Assembly: GCA_003501375.1 (NCBI GenBank) | Contig: DNPO01000207.1 | Coordinates: 1-5,734, forward strand | Origin: Candidatus Sumerlaeota bacterium | Lineage (GTDB): Bacteria > Sumerlaeota > Sumerlaeia > UBA8349 | Reading direction: 5' to 3' | DNA: 5,734 nucleotides | Shown: positions 1 to 5,734 of the stretch, piece by piece | How positions within the stretch are numbered: position 1 is the stretch's first letter | Layout: every line of letters starts with the position of its first letter | The notes under the pieces: model-generated | Databases searched by the model: none | Told to the model about the DNA's origin: nothing | What the model saw: the letters and a program-made list of their open reading frames with translations, nothing else | Position numbers and translations under genes: made by a program

Positions 1-1004
1 TTCTGCTGTTGCAAGTTCCGTACAATCGCTTCCACAACGCGTTGAACTGAAATTCCATCCAAACAATCCTTGTTCAGCGGACAGTTCAACTCAAAACACG
101 GTGCGCAGGAATGGGTCACAGTAAGCGCTTCTTCGTTTTCGAAAAACGGCACCAGGTTCGGCGGAGTCGATCCGCAAAGCCAGAGGATCGGAATGCCCAT
201 GGCGGAAGCCAGGTTGCGAGGGCCAGAATCAATACCGACAAATAGCGCACATTTGCGCAAGAGTTCCGCCTGTACTGGGAAATTGAACAATGCGACAGTG
301 GCATTTTGCTGCCCCTCTAAACAGCGGGTCTGTTCTCGGTCTGACGGATGATTCAAAACCAAAAAATGCACCCGTGGCAATGCGCGGATCACTTCCAATA
401 CACGCTTGGGATTCCAACTGCGACTTTTGCACCCGCGCGAATACGCATGCAAAGCAACCAGCGGTTTTCGTTTTTCCAACCGATGCTTGCGCAGAAAATG
501 GTGGGCACGCCATGAGGAAAACCATCCCGGCGTGTAATCAAAAGTCAGGGAATCCGGTTCCACATCGGCCACCGTGCAAAAAAGTTCTGTACACGACATG
601 TGATCCCGATACTGTGCCAGTTGATCCTTTTTCTCACGTGAAATCAGCAGTCCGGTTTCGGCATCGGGTGCAATACAGTCTACCCGCCAGTCGTTGCCAC
701 GCCGCTCCTCCGCTTGAATCGCATGGCACGTTTGCGCCGCCTGCTTGCCTTCCTGTAAATTGATTAGAAGATCAAACTTTTCCCGCTTCAATCGTCCTAA
801 AACGTCCGGGTGACAATACGGCAAACCAACAACGCGATCCACATTCAGATTGCGCTTGACCAGATCACGCCATTTCTTCATGGTAACGTACGTGAGTTCG
901 CTGTCGGGATAACGCGCCTTGAGACCGCGTAGCACAGGCGTGGTATACAAAATATCGCCCATGGCTCCCAAACGGAATACGAGTATTTTCATGGCTGGCT
1001 GCAT
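1..1004 (-). CDS. Glycosyltransferase family 9 protein (ADP-heptose:LPS heptosyltransferase-like), 3'-truncated by window edge
   Basis: This reading frame is open from the start codon to the left edge with no stop, about 334 residues. GT9 enzymes usually have about 340-360, so little of the C terminus is missing. GT9 enzymes move a sugar, classically heptose from ADP-heptose, onto the lipopolysaccharide inner core in the cytoplasm. Visible hallmarks: the N-terminal Rossmann start KILVFRLGAMGDIL, whose Asp matches the catalytic Asp13 of E. coli WaaC; the acceptor-side block KSRSWNPKRVLEVI; the donor-site block FVGIDSGPRNLASAMG followed by CGSTPP; and a terminal cluster CAPCFELNCPLNKDC, typical of a GT9 subgroup. 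Oddly, Asn replaces the usually invariant His of the G-x-x-H-x-A donor motif. Start: ATG at 1004 has AAGGGAG 11 bases upstream; the in-frame ATG at 992 fits family N termini better but lacks a ribosome site; another ATG at 1055 is less likely. Family call is secure; donor and acceptor are not. Confidence 0.88.
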   Translation of the reverse strand, partial: MQPAMKILVFRLGAMGDILYTTPVLRGLKARYPDSELTYVTMKKWRDLVKRNLNVDRVVGLPYCHPDVLGRLKREKFDLLINLQEGKQAAQTCHAIQAEERRGNDWRVDCIAPDAETGLLISREKKDQLAQYRDHMSCTELFCTVADVEPDSLTFDYTPGWFSSWRAHHFLRKHRLEKRKPLVALHAYSRGCKSRSWNPKRVLEVIRALPRVHFLVLNHPSDREQTRCLEGQQNATVALFNFPVQAELLRKCALFVGIDSGPRNLASAMGIPILWLCGSTPPNLVPFFENEEALTVTHSCAPCFELNCPLNKDCLDGISVQRVVEAIVRNLQQQ

Positions 1005-1015
1005 GCGACGCGGCG

Positions 1016-1022
1016 CTCCCTT
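1016..1022 (-). promoter_or_regulatory. Shine-Dalgarno AAGGGAG for the GT9 gene
   Basis: Read on the minus strand, AAGGGAG lies 11 bases before the ATG at 1004 and 23 bases before the in-frame ATG at 992. It therefore favours the 1004 start, although the spacing is slightly long. Confidence 0.45.
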
Positions 1023-1067
1023 ATCTGTGTATTCTTTCACGATACTTTTCCGCATGCAACAATGAAA

Positions 1068-1097
1068 ATTAACAATCCTCGAACGCGGTATTGCCAA
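1068..1097 (-). promoter_or_regulatory. Candidate sigma70-type promoter for the GT9 gene
   Basis: On the minus strand, TTGGCA (1097-1092, 5 of 6 matches to the -35 consensus) is followed after 18 bases by GTTAAT (1073-1068, 4 of 6 matches to the -10). Transcription would start near 1061, giving a leader of just under 60 bases to the ATG at 1004 and leaving almost none for an ATG at 1055. The -35 hexamer lies inside one arm of the intergenic inverted repeat. This rests on pattern matching only. Confidence 0.35.
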
Positions 1098-1173
1098 ACC
1101 TAAAGTAGGAAAAAAAACAGGGATAACCTAAGTAAAACCTCATATTTAAGGGTATTTAGGATTGCTTGGCAAT
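1090..1173. repeat. Imperfect inverted repeat in the divergent GT9/GT-C intergenic region
   Basis: The left arm at 1090-1104 is ATTGCCAAACCTAAA. Its reverse complement, TTTAGG-T-TTGGCAAT, reappears at 1155-1173 as TTTAGG-ATTGC-TTGGCAAT, so 14 bases are shared with a 4-base length difference in the middle. The arms are about 50 bases apart. The right arm also forms its own small hairpin, GATTGC-TTG-GCAATC (1160-1174). A third related word, AACCTAAGTA, sits at 1125-1134 as a near direct repeat of AACCTAAAGTA at 1097-1107. The arrangement resembles a set of operator half-sites for a regulator acting on both genes, but chance cannot be excluded. Confidence 0.35.
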
Positions 1174-1203
1174 CATTAGCGGTTAATGAAGGGCACTAAA
1201 TTC

Positions 1204-2757
1204 ATGACCAAAATATTTTCGCTTTCCATGCTCATACTCCTTTTGGGGCTTGCTGTTGTTTTGGGTATGGAAACGCGTTACCCCATCTACCGCATTCAGG
1301 AAGCCGCGTCCTACCCGTATCAACTGGACGCCGAAGAAGGCTTTATTCTGAAGCAAGCCATGCGGTTGGCGGATGGGCATATGCTGTACCAATCAATTGA
1401 CAAACCGCCTTACCTCGTGGATAACTACCCGCCGCTATACCCTGCATTGTGGAGCCTTTTTGTCGACCAAACACATCCATCGCTGGCAGCAGGCCGCTGG
1501 ATTTCCGGCGCGTCGGGATGGATTGCCGCTGCTGCTATTTTTCTCATGATCTTCCTTGCAGCACGTGGTGTTCCGTTTCTGCTGGCGTTCGCCGTGGCGC
1601 TAATTCCCCCGATGCTGTTTATGACCTCGTATGCGTTTTTGCGCTGGGTAGGCTACACGCGCGTGGACATGCTGGCGCTCGCCCTATCGCTGGTGGGACT
1701 GGCAATTTTTCAAGGCAGGGGCAATCATCCCAATCGCTGGCAACAGGGCGTAGCGATTGGATTTTTTCTCCTGGCCGCATTGACCAAACAAACCGCAGTT
1801 CTTGCAGCAGGCGCCTGCTTCCTGCAATTGTTGCTGCAAAAAAAATGGCGGAATGCGCTGGGCTTTGCCGTGGCAATGGCCGTGGGGATTCTCGTCCCGT
1901 ATGGCACCCTCGTCGCAGTAACCCACGGCGGGTATTGGAAGCACGTAGTAACCTACAATGAAAACGTCATGAGTTGGAATGAAATTTGGATATTCTGGGG
2001 ACCACAATTGTGGCAACTTTACCATTTTCTTTGGGTTGCGGCACTGGCTTTTCTGGGCTGGGGCGCTTGGAATACTCTTCGGAAAAATGCAAGCCTTCCC
2101 ACATTACCCACCCTTTATTTTTTGCTCACTTTTGCTTCGATTGTCACCGTGGCAAAAGCCGGATCGGCGGAGAATTACGTGCTGGAGCCGATGGCAGGAT
2201 TGGCGCTTTTTCTCGGCGCATCGCTTGTCGCGTTGTTGCGCACGACCCTTAATTACGATGCACCACGGCGCAGCAGAATCATTGCGGTAAGTGTTACCAC
2301 GTTATCTTTTTCACTGCTGCTCGCCCACGCCATTTTCTTTTATCAAGTAGAACAAATTCTTTTCATGCGAGCGCCGCGCCCGAACGGGCCGACGTATGCG
2401 GCGGATAACCAGGTAATGCGCATTTTACGGGAGCGTCCAGGTCGGGTGTTAGCGGAAGACCCCATCTACGCGATACTGGACGGACGTGCGTTGGAATTTC
2501 ATAACTTTATTATGACACAACTGACGCTGGAGAAAAAATGGGACGAGACACCTTTTCTGAAGAGCGTGCAAGAACGTCAATTTTCGCTACTCATCGCGCA
2601 CACGGATATCCGCAACGAAGACCAGTACTGCAACCGATACTCGCCCGCATTGCGGGAAATGCTGCGCCAGAATTATGAATTACTCAAGACGCTGGAACGC
2701 CCGCAACCACTGCAACCGATTTATCTTTTTGTGCCGAAAGGTACGGTGGGAAAATAA
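1204..2757 (+). CDS. Polytopic membrane glycosyltransferase of the GT-C fold (ArnT/PMT-like)
   Basis: The protein is 517 residues from this start. It has an N-terminal hydrophobic segment (about 4-22), then a periplasmic-type loop, then roughly ten more hydrophobic spans between about 100 and 380, and a soluble tail of about 130 residues. GT-C enzymes transfer sugars from polyprenyl-phosphate-linked donors to lipids, glycans or proteins on the outer face of the inner membrane. The first loop carries the acidic LDAEEG stretch (41-46), where GT-C enzymes keep their catalytic or metal-binding acid, followed by GHMLYQ and NYPPLYP (74-80), a combination typical of bacterial ArnT/GT39/GT87-like proteins. 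Further conserved-looking blocks are YTRVD (151-155) and LTKQT (193-197). The tail contains GRVLAEDPIYAILDGRALEF. Start: ATG at 1204 has a weak GAAGGG site upstream; ATG at 1186 would add six residues but has no visible site. It is divergent from the GT9 gene, suggesting a shared envelope glycan pathway. Substrate unknown. Confidence 0.82.
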   Translation: MTKIFSLSMLILLLGLAVVLGMETRYPIYRIQEAASYPYQLDAEEGFILKQAMRLADGHMLYQSIDKPPYLVDNYPPLYPALWSLFVDQTHPSLAAGRWISGASGWIAAAAIFLMIFLAARGVPFLLAFAVALIPPMLFMTSYAFLRWVGYTRVDMLALALSLVGLAIFQGRGNHPNRWQQGVAIGFFLLAALTKQTAVLAAGACFLQLLLQKKWRNALGFAVAMAVGILVPYGTLVAVTHGGYWKHVVTYNENVMSWNEIWIFWGPQLWQLYHFLWVAALAFLGWGAWNTLRKNASLPTLPTLYFLLTFASIVTVAKAGSAENYVLEPMAGLALFLGASLVALLRTTLNYDAPRRSRIIAVSVTTLSFSLLLAHAIFFYQVEQILFMRAPRPNGPTYAADNQVMRILRERPGRVLAEDPIYAILDGRALEFHNFIMTQLTLEKKWDETPFLKSVQERQFSLLIAHTDIRNEDQYCNRYSPALREMLRQNYELLKTLERPQPLQPIYLFVPKGTVGK

Positions 2758-2773
2758 GCCCTATTTATCGGGC
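2758..2773 (-). terminator. Weak hairpin at the junction of convergent genes
   Basis: Read on the minus strand, GCCC-GATAAATA-GGGC is followed by TTATTTT, a short stem with a T-rich tail that overlaps the acyltransferase stop codon. The stem is only 4 base pairs, so it would be a poor intrinsic terminator. It is the only candidate in the 3-base gap between the two convergent genes. On the plus strand there is no T tract after the stem. Confidence 0.22.
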
Positions 2774-4002
2774 ACCAACACTCCCCCGGTGGTGATCCAG
2801 CGTCCACCGCGTTCCATGTGCCCCAGAATCACGCGACGCAATCCCGTATCGCGTGGCGCGCGCTCCAAATCCTTAACCGGTCCGCCAAACACCCAGTGCA
2901 GCATCTGCGAATCATCCGCCCCGGGTACGGGAAAGAGGCGGAACATTTGTTGAAACCGAATGATGTTGGAATCGGCAGGCATGTGGTCTACAAACTGCGC
3001 ATCCAAAAACCACGAGATGCAAGCGTATGCCCTCCACGCAAATTCGGGGAAGTACCGGGCAAAAAACTCCTTGCTTCGATTCAAGGAGGTTATGCACTGC
3101 GGATAGATCAGCGGGCCGGAACTGGGAATGTGTACAAACAATACCGGCGTACTTTTGCAGACGACTTCCTCCCACGCCTCCGCCGCAAAATCCATCGTGC
3201 GGGGCACCACGCGTCCGGCTGGGAAAACTTCAATGCCATGAATAACCGCGTCAGTTGCTTCGAACGGTGCAGACCAGCATTTCTCAGGAGGTTTCATCCC
3301 CCAGGAATCAGCGAAATAACCATCGGGCCGAAAGTGCATGCCGTTGCCTGCCAGAATCAACACCTGTTTTTGCCGCCGATGATGGAATATGTGAAAATCA
3401 TACGGAAAAGCCTGCATTTCAAATTGGAGCCGTCCCAACGAAAAAAGCGTTCCATTAAAATGGGGAAATAATTTTTCCTTGTCACTCAAGCCCCACACGC
3501 CCAAAGTGTCGTGGTGGTGCTGCATCCAAAGAGCGAGATCAGTCAGGGTTTCGACCAGCACACTTTCTGATATTTGCCGCTGTTTGTAAATTTCCTGCAA
3601 GGCGGAAATCCCAGAGAGAAAGAGCACCGCATAAAACATGTCAGCGGTATCCGAAACAGAACGGGGAATATCCGGCCAAGTGGCTATTTCGGCTAGCGTG
3701 GCAGTGCGATTGACAAATAACGCATGATGGCAGTGCCAGATCAAGCGCTGGAGTGCTGCAGAATTTTGAAACATGGGAAGCGCACTTAAAAAGGCCTGTT
3801 CTACTTCGAGCGTCATGTGAAGCAATCGACAGGCTGCGCGGATATAACGCTCCTGCAGAAAGAAACAGTCCTCCAGCCGAAACGATGCCTGCGATGCCAT
3901 CCAGTCGCGCAACCAGTCTTCCGGGGGTGCGGCAATCCCTAAATTGGAAACGATTTTTCCACAATCGGAGAGTGCTGAAAAATCTTGCCGTAACTCAGAC
4001 AT
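2761..4002 (-). CDS. Two-domain acyltransferase of the NAT_N / GNAT_C (DUF5596-type) family, substrate unknown
   Basis: The protein is 413 residues, with no signal peptide or membrane span, so it is probably cytosolic. The N-terminal part (about 1-180) is helical and resembles the N-acyltransferase N-terminal domain. The C-terminal part (about 185-405) resembles the GNAT-like C-terminal domain, recognised from HIPSSGPL (291-298), the FFARYFPEF stretch (313-321), the SWFLD block (330-334), SNIIRFQ (345-351) and the closing HMERGGRWITTGG (395-407). GNAT-fold enzymes move an acyl group from acyl-CoA to an amine, but no member of this subfamily is known to me with an assigned substrate. The start is well supported: AAGGAGG stands 6 bases before the ATG. 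It is divergent from the MEMO-AMMECR1 fusion gene and convergent, with a 3-base gap, with the GT-C gene. Family assignment is from recalled motifs, not a profile search; the coding call itself is firm. Confidence 0.82.
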   Translation of the reverse strand: MSELRQDFSALSDCGKIVSNLGIAAPPEDWLRDWMASQASFRLEDCFFLQERYIRAACRLLHMTLEVEQAFLSALPMFQNSAALQRLIWHCHHALFVNRTATLAEIATWPDIPRSVSDTADMFYAVLFLSGISALQEIYKQRQISESVLVETLTDLALWMQHHHDTLGVWGLSDKEKLFPHFNGTLFSLGRLQFEMQAFPYDFHIFHHRRQKQVLILAGNGMHFRPDGYFADSWGMKPPEKCWSAPFEATDAVIHGIEVFPAGRVVPRTMDFAAEAWEEVVCKSTPVLFVHIPSSGPLIYPQCITSLNRSKEFFARYFPEFAWRAYACISWFLDAQFVDHMPADSNIIRFQQMFRLFPVPGADDSQMLHWVFGGPVKDLERAPRDTGLRRVILGHMERGGRWITTGGVLVPDK

Positions 4003-4008
4003 GGTGAT

Positions 4009-4015
4009 CCTCCTT
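4009..4015 (-). promoter_or_regulatory. Shine-Dalgarno AAGGAGG for the acyltransferase gene
   Basis: On the minus strand this is a full AAGGAGG with 6 bases to the ATG at 4002. It fixes the start and shows that the host uses canonical ribosome binding sites. A possible -10 element, TATAGT (4040-4035), lies about 20 bases further upstream but has no good -35 partner. Confidence 0.75.
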
Positions 4016-4087
4016 CTTTCAATGAACTGCCATGACTATAGGTGTATGTGTTTTTGAGGGTTCATGCAATAAAAATATAACCATTCG

Positions 4088-4108
4088 GTATGGGGAAAAA
4101 TCCCATAC
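4088..4108. promoter_or_regulatory. Perfect palindrome GTATGGG-N7-CCCATAC, candidate operator
   Basis: The two 7-base arms are exact reverse complements separated by GAAAAAT. The element ends 9 bases before the -35 hexamer of the promoter proposed for the MEMO-AMMECR1 gene, and about 80-100 bases upstream of the acyltransferase start on the other strand. This position suits a dimeric regulator, probably an activator of the plus-strand promoter or one controlling both genes. In RNA it would form a 7-base-pair hairpin with a 7-base loop, but no U tract follows it on either strand, so it is not a convincing terminator. Confidence 0.45.
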
Positions 4109-4117
4109 ACTGTGAGA

Positions 4118-4146
4118 TTGCACTGAGAAAAATTTTGCGCTACAAT
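4118..4146 (+). promoter_or_regulatory. Candidate sigma70-type promoter for the MEMO-AMMECR1 gene
   Basis: TACAAT (4141-4146) matches 5 of 6 positions of the -10 consensus. Exactly 17 bases upstream is TTGCAC (4118-4123), which keeps the TTG core of the -35 but is otherwise weak. Transcription would begin near 4153 and leave a leader of about 75 bases. A weak -35 with a good -10 fits a promoter helped by an activator at the upstream palindrome. Confidence 0.45.
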
Positions 4147-4210
4147 AGCCAAAATCAGAAGGATAAAAAGGATTCTTTCGCATTTTCCCCTGTCCCTATT
4201 TTCACCTTTT

Positions 4211-4216
4211 AAGGAG
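4211..4216 (+). promoter_or_regulatory. Shine-Dalgarno AAGGAG that decides the MEMO-AMMECR1 start
   Basis: AAGGAG lies 10 bases before the ATG at 4227 and only 4 bases before the in-frame TTG at 4221. The ATG therefore has both the better codon and the more acceptable spacing. An ATG at 4217 is out of frame. Confidence 0.6.
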
Positions 4217-4226
4217 ATGCTTGCTG

Positions 4227-5708
4227 ATGGATGCTTCCAATAAAACACCTACCTCATTTTCGGCGATCCACCACTCCCCCGTAGCGGGCAGTTGGTATCC
4301 CGATGATCCCCATGAATTGCGGCAAGTCTTGGCCAGTTTTTTCGCTCATCTCCCCGCGCAAAAAACAACCAATACCATCGCCGCCATTGCCCCACATGCC
4401 GGCTATGTCTATTCGGGCCAAACGGCCGCCTTTTCCATTGCGGCGCTGGCGGCACGGCAGCCAAACATTGATCGGCTCTTCATTCTGGCACCCAGCCATT
4501 CCGTCGGATTTCGTGGCGTATCCATTGGCAATTTTGACGCCTATCGCACGCCGCTCGGCGATGCTGTGGTGGATAAGAAGGTGGTGGAGCAGTTACGCAA
4601 ATGTCCGTTAGTACAAGAAATACGCCAGGCGCATGAGCATGAACACGCCGACGACATCCAAATTCCGTTGTTGCAATACGCCTTCGGTGAGCGCATGCCG
4701 TTGATCGTTCCCATTGTGGTGGGCACCCAACATGAGAGCGACTACCCCATTATAGCCAATGCATTATTAGAGCAAATGGGGGCGGATAGCGCCGTGTTGG
4801 TTTCCAGCGACTTCACGCACTATGGCCCCAATTATGGTTATGTTCCGTTTCCCAATAATGGGGACACAGCGGACAATTTGAAAAAATTGAGTCAAGAGGC
4901 AGAACAAGCCATTCAGAGCCTTAGCCGGAAAGAATTTGAAAACCATCTCCATAAAACTGAGGACACGATCTGCGGAGCATCCCCCATCGCGCTTCTTCTG
5001 GAAATGTTACCACGAACAGCATGCACTTTTGTCCTCCACGCCGATACCAGTGGTGCCTTTACGCGAAATTATCACAATTCCGTCACTTACGTTTCCATCA
5101 TCTTCACGCAAGATGGTGGATGGCAGACTCAGCACACCACACCCGATCAGTCGCTTGGACATGAAGAGCAAGAAGCATTGCTGAAGTTGGCGCGCACAAC
5201 AATTGAAGCGGTTACCAACCGAAAGAAACCGCCAAGTGTGGAAACATACAAACACCTTCCACGTCTATCCATGCCGCAATCCGCTTTTGTCACCCTAACC
5301 GAGCAGGGTGAATTGCGTGGCTGCATTGGTTCCATTTTTCCCGAGGAACCGTTGCTGGAAAATGTCCGCCGCCATGCGGAGAACGCAGCACTGCACGACC
5401 ACCGCTTCACGCCCGTTTCACCAGACGAGGTTGCACAATTGCATATTGAAATTTCTGTTTTGACCGTACCGCAACGGGTTAGTTCTTGGCGCGATATTCA
5501 TATCGGACGCGACGGGGTGATTCTGAAATGCCAAGGGTATTCAGCGGTTTTTCTCCCGCAGGTAGCCCCGGAACAAGGGTGGGATGTGGAACAAACCTTG
5601 ATGCACCTTTCCATAAAAGCAGGGTTGCCACCCAATAACTGGAAAAGTGAAAGCGCGCAATTTCTGACGTTTCAAGCGCAGGTGTTCGAGGAAAAGGAGA
5701 GCAGATAA
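4227..5708 (+). CDS. MEMO-AMMECR1 fusion protein (AmmeMemoRadiSam system components B and A in one chain)
   Basis: The protein is 493 residues from the ATG at 4227; a TTG at 4221 would add two. Residues about 14-294 form a MEMO domain, related to extradiol-dioxygenase LigB-type folds: AGSWYP (20-25), PHAGYVYSG (56-64), LAPSHS (87-92), the EHxxD helix region near 139-143, SSDFTHYG (193-200) and CGASP (249-253). His57, His91 and Cys249 align with the His-His-Cys metal ligands of human MEMO1. After a linker of about 20 residues, 312-490 form an AMMECR1 domain with its hallmark LRGCIG (363-368, Cys366) and the following A-x-x-A-x-x-D-x-R-F block (384-394). Bacterial and archaeal genomes commonly pair these two proteins with a radical SAM enzyme, a trio called AmmeMemoRadiSam, whose reaction is unresolved. 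No signal peptide is seen, so it is probably cytosolic. Both domains look full length. The radical SAM partner is not in the window. Confidence 0.9.
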   Translation: MDASNKTPTSFSAIHHSPVAGSWYPDDPHELRQVLASFFAHLPAQKTTNTIAAIAPHAGYVYSGQTAAFSIAALAARQPNIDRLFILAPSHSVGFRGVSIGNFDAYRTPLGDAVVDKKVVEQLRKCPLVQEIRQAHEHEHADDIQIPLLQYAFGERMPLIVPIVVGTQHESDYPIIANALLEQMGADSAVLVSSDFTHYGPNYGYVPFPNNGDTADNLKKLSQEAEQAIQSLSRKEFENHLHKTEDTICGASPIALLLEMLPRTACTFVLHADTSGAFTRNYHNSVTYVSIIFTQDGGWQTQHTTPDQSLGHEEQEALLKLARTTIEAVTNRKKPPSVETYKHLPRLSMPQSAFVTLTEQGELRGCIGSIFPEEPLLENVRRHAENAALHDHRFTPVSPDEVAQLHIEISVLTVPQRVSSWRDIHIGRDGVILKCQGYSAVFLPQVAPEQGWDVEQTLMHLSIKAGLPPNNWKSESAQFLTFQAQVFEEKESR

Positions 5709-5734
5709 AAATCCGAGAGAGTTCATATATCAAT

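Noticed and set aside
290..763. 157-residue plus-strand open frame
   Set aside because: It lies fully antisense to the GT9 gene, has no recognisable motif and no ribosome site, and its composition is Pro/His/Cys-rich as expected for a shadow frame.
1160..1174. Hairpin GATTGC-TTG-GCAATC read as a terminator or riboswitch element
   Set aside because: The stem is short and followed by ATTAGCGG rather than a T run, and no aptamer-like structure surrounds it.
2818..3471. 217-residue plus-strand open frame
   Set aside because: It is antisense to the acyltransferase, whose frame carries coherent conserved motifs. The antisense product is Arg/Lys/Pro-rich without a recognisable domain.
4088..4108. 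Palindrome read as an intrinsic terminator
   Set aside because: No U tract follows the stem on either strand and no gene ends nearby. Its position next to a promoter fits an operator better.
4159..4173. Short direct repeat AAGGAT-AAA-AAGGAT in the leader of the MEMO-AMMECR1 gene
   Set aside because: Two 6-base copies in an A-rich leader are easily expected by chance. They also resemble decoy ribosome sites without a start codon.
4221..4226. TTG start two codons before the chosen ATG of the MEMO-AMMECR1 gene
   Set aside because: It is only 4 bases from AAGGAG and uses a rarer start codon. The ATG at 4227 is better placed, though the difference is just two residues.
5479..5733. 84-residue minus-strand open frame at the right edge
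   Set aside because: It overlaps the AMMECR1 domain, whose reading is clearly the real one. No ribosome site or protein motif supports it.

Overview
The window looks like chromosomal DNA from a diderm (Gram-negative-type) bacterium. It has roughly balanced base composition, tightly packed genes and clear Shine-Dalgarno sequences. The diderm inference rests on a heptosyltransferase-type GT9 glycosyltransferase next to a multi-span GT-C glycosyltransferase, a pair expected in lipopolysaccharide or cell-surface polysaccharide assembly. The lineage cannot be fixed from sequence alone. I see no mobile element, CRISPR array, rRNA or tRNA.

The layout is two divergent gene pairs. Left pair: a GT9 glycosyltransferase on the minus strand, cut by the left edge (about 1-1004), faces away from a polytopic membrane GT-C glycosyltransferase on the plus strand (about 1204-2757). 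The roughly 200 bp between them carries a candidate promoter for the GT9 gene and short inverted and direct repeats. Right pair: a minus-strand two-domain GNAT-like acyltransferase of unknown substrate (2761-4002) faces away from a plus-strand gene (4227-5708) encoding one polypeptide with an N-terminal MEMO domain and a C-terminal AMMECR1 domain. The 224 bp between them holds a sigma70-like promoter for the fusion gene and a perfect GTATGGG-N7-CCCATAC palindrome. The two pairs meet tail to tail with only 3 bp between the stop codons at 2757 and 2761.

Functionally, the left half is envelope glycan biosynthesis: GT9 sugar transfer in the cytoplasm and GT-C transfer, probably from a lipid-linked sugar, at the membrane. 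The right half is more enigmatic. The MEMO-AMMECR1 fusion combines components B and A of the conserved but biochemically unresolved AmmeMemoRadiSam system. Its third component, a radical SAM enzyme, is not in the window and is predicted nearby, most likely just downstream. The divergent acyltransferase belongs to an uncharacterised NAT_N/GNAT_C-type family, and any link to the AmmeMemoRadiSam system is only positional.

There is no stretch above 300 bases without a gene. The last 26 bases are an AT-rich tail without a recognisable start codon.
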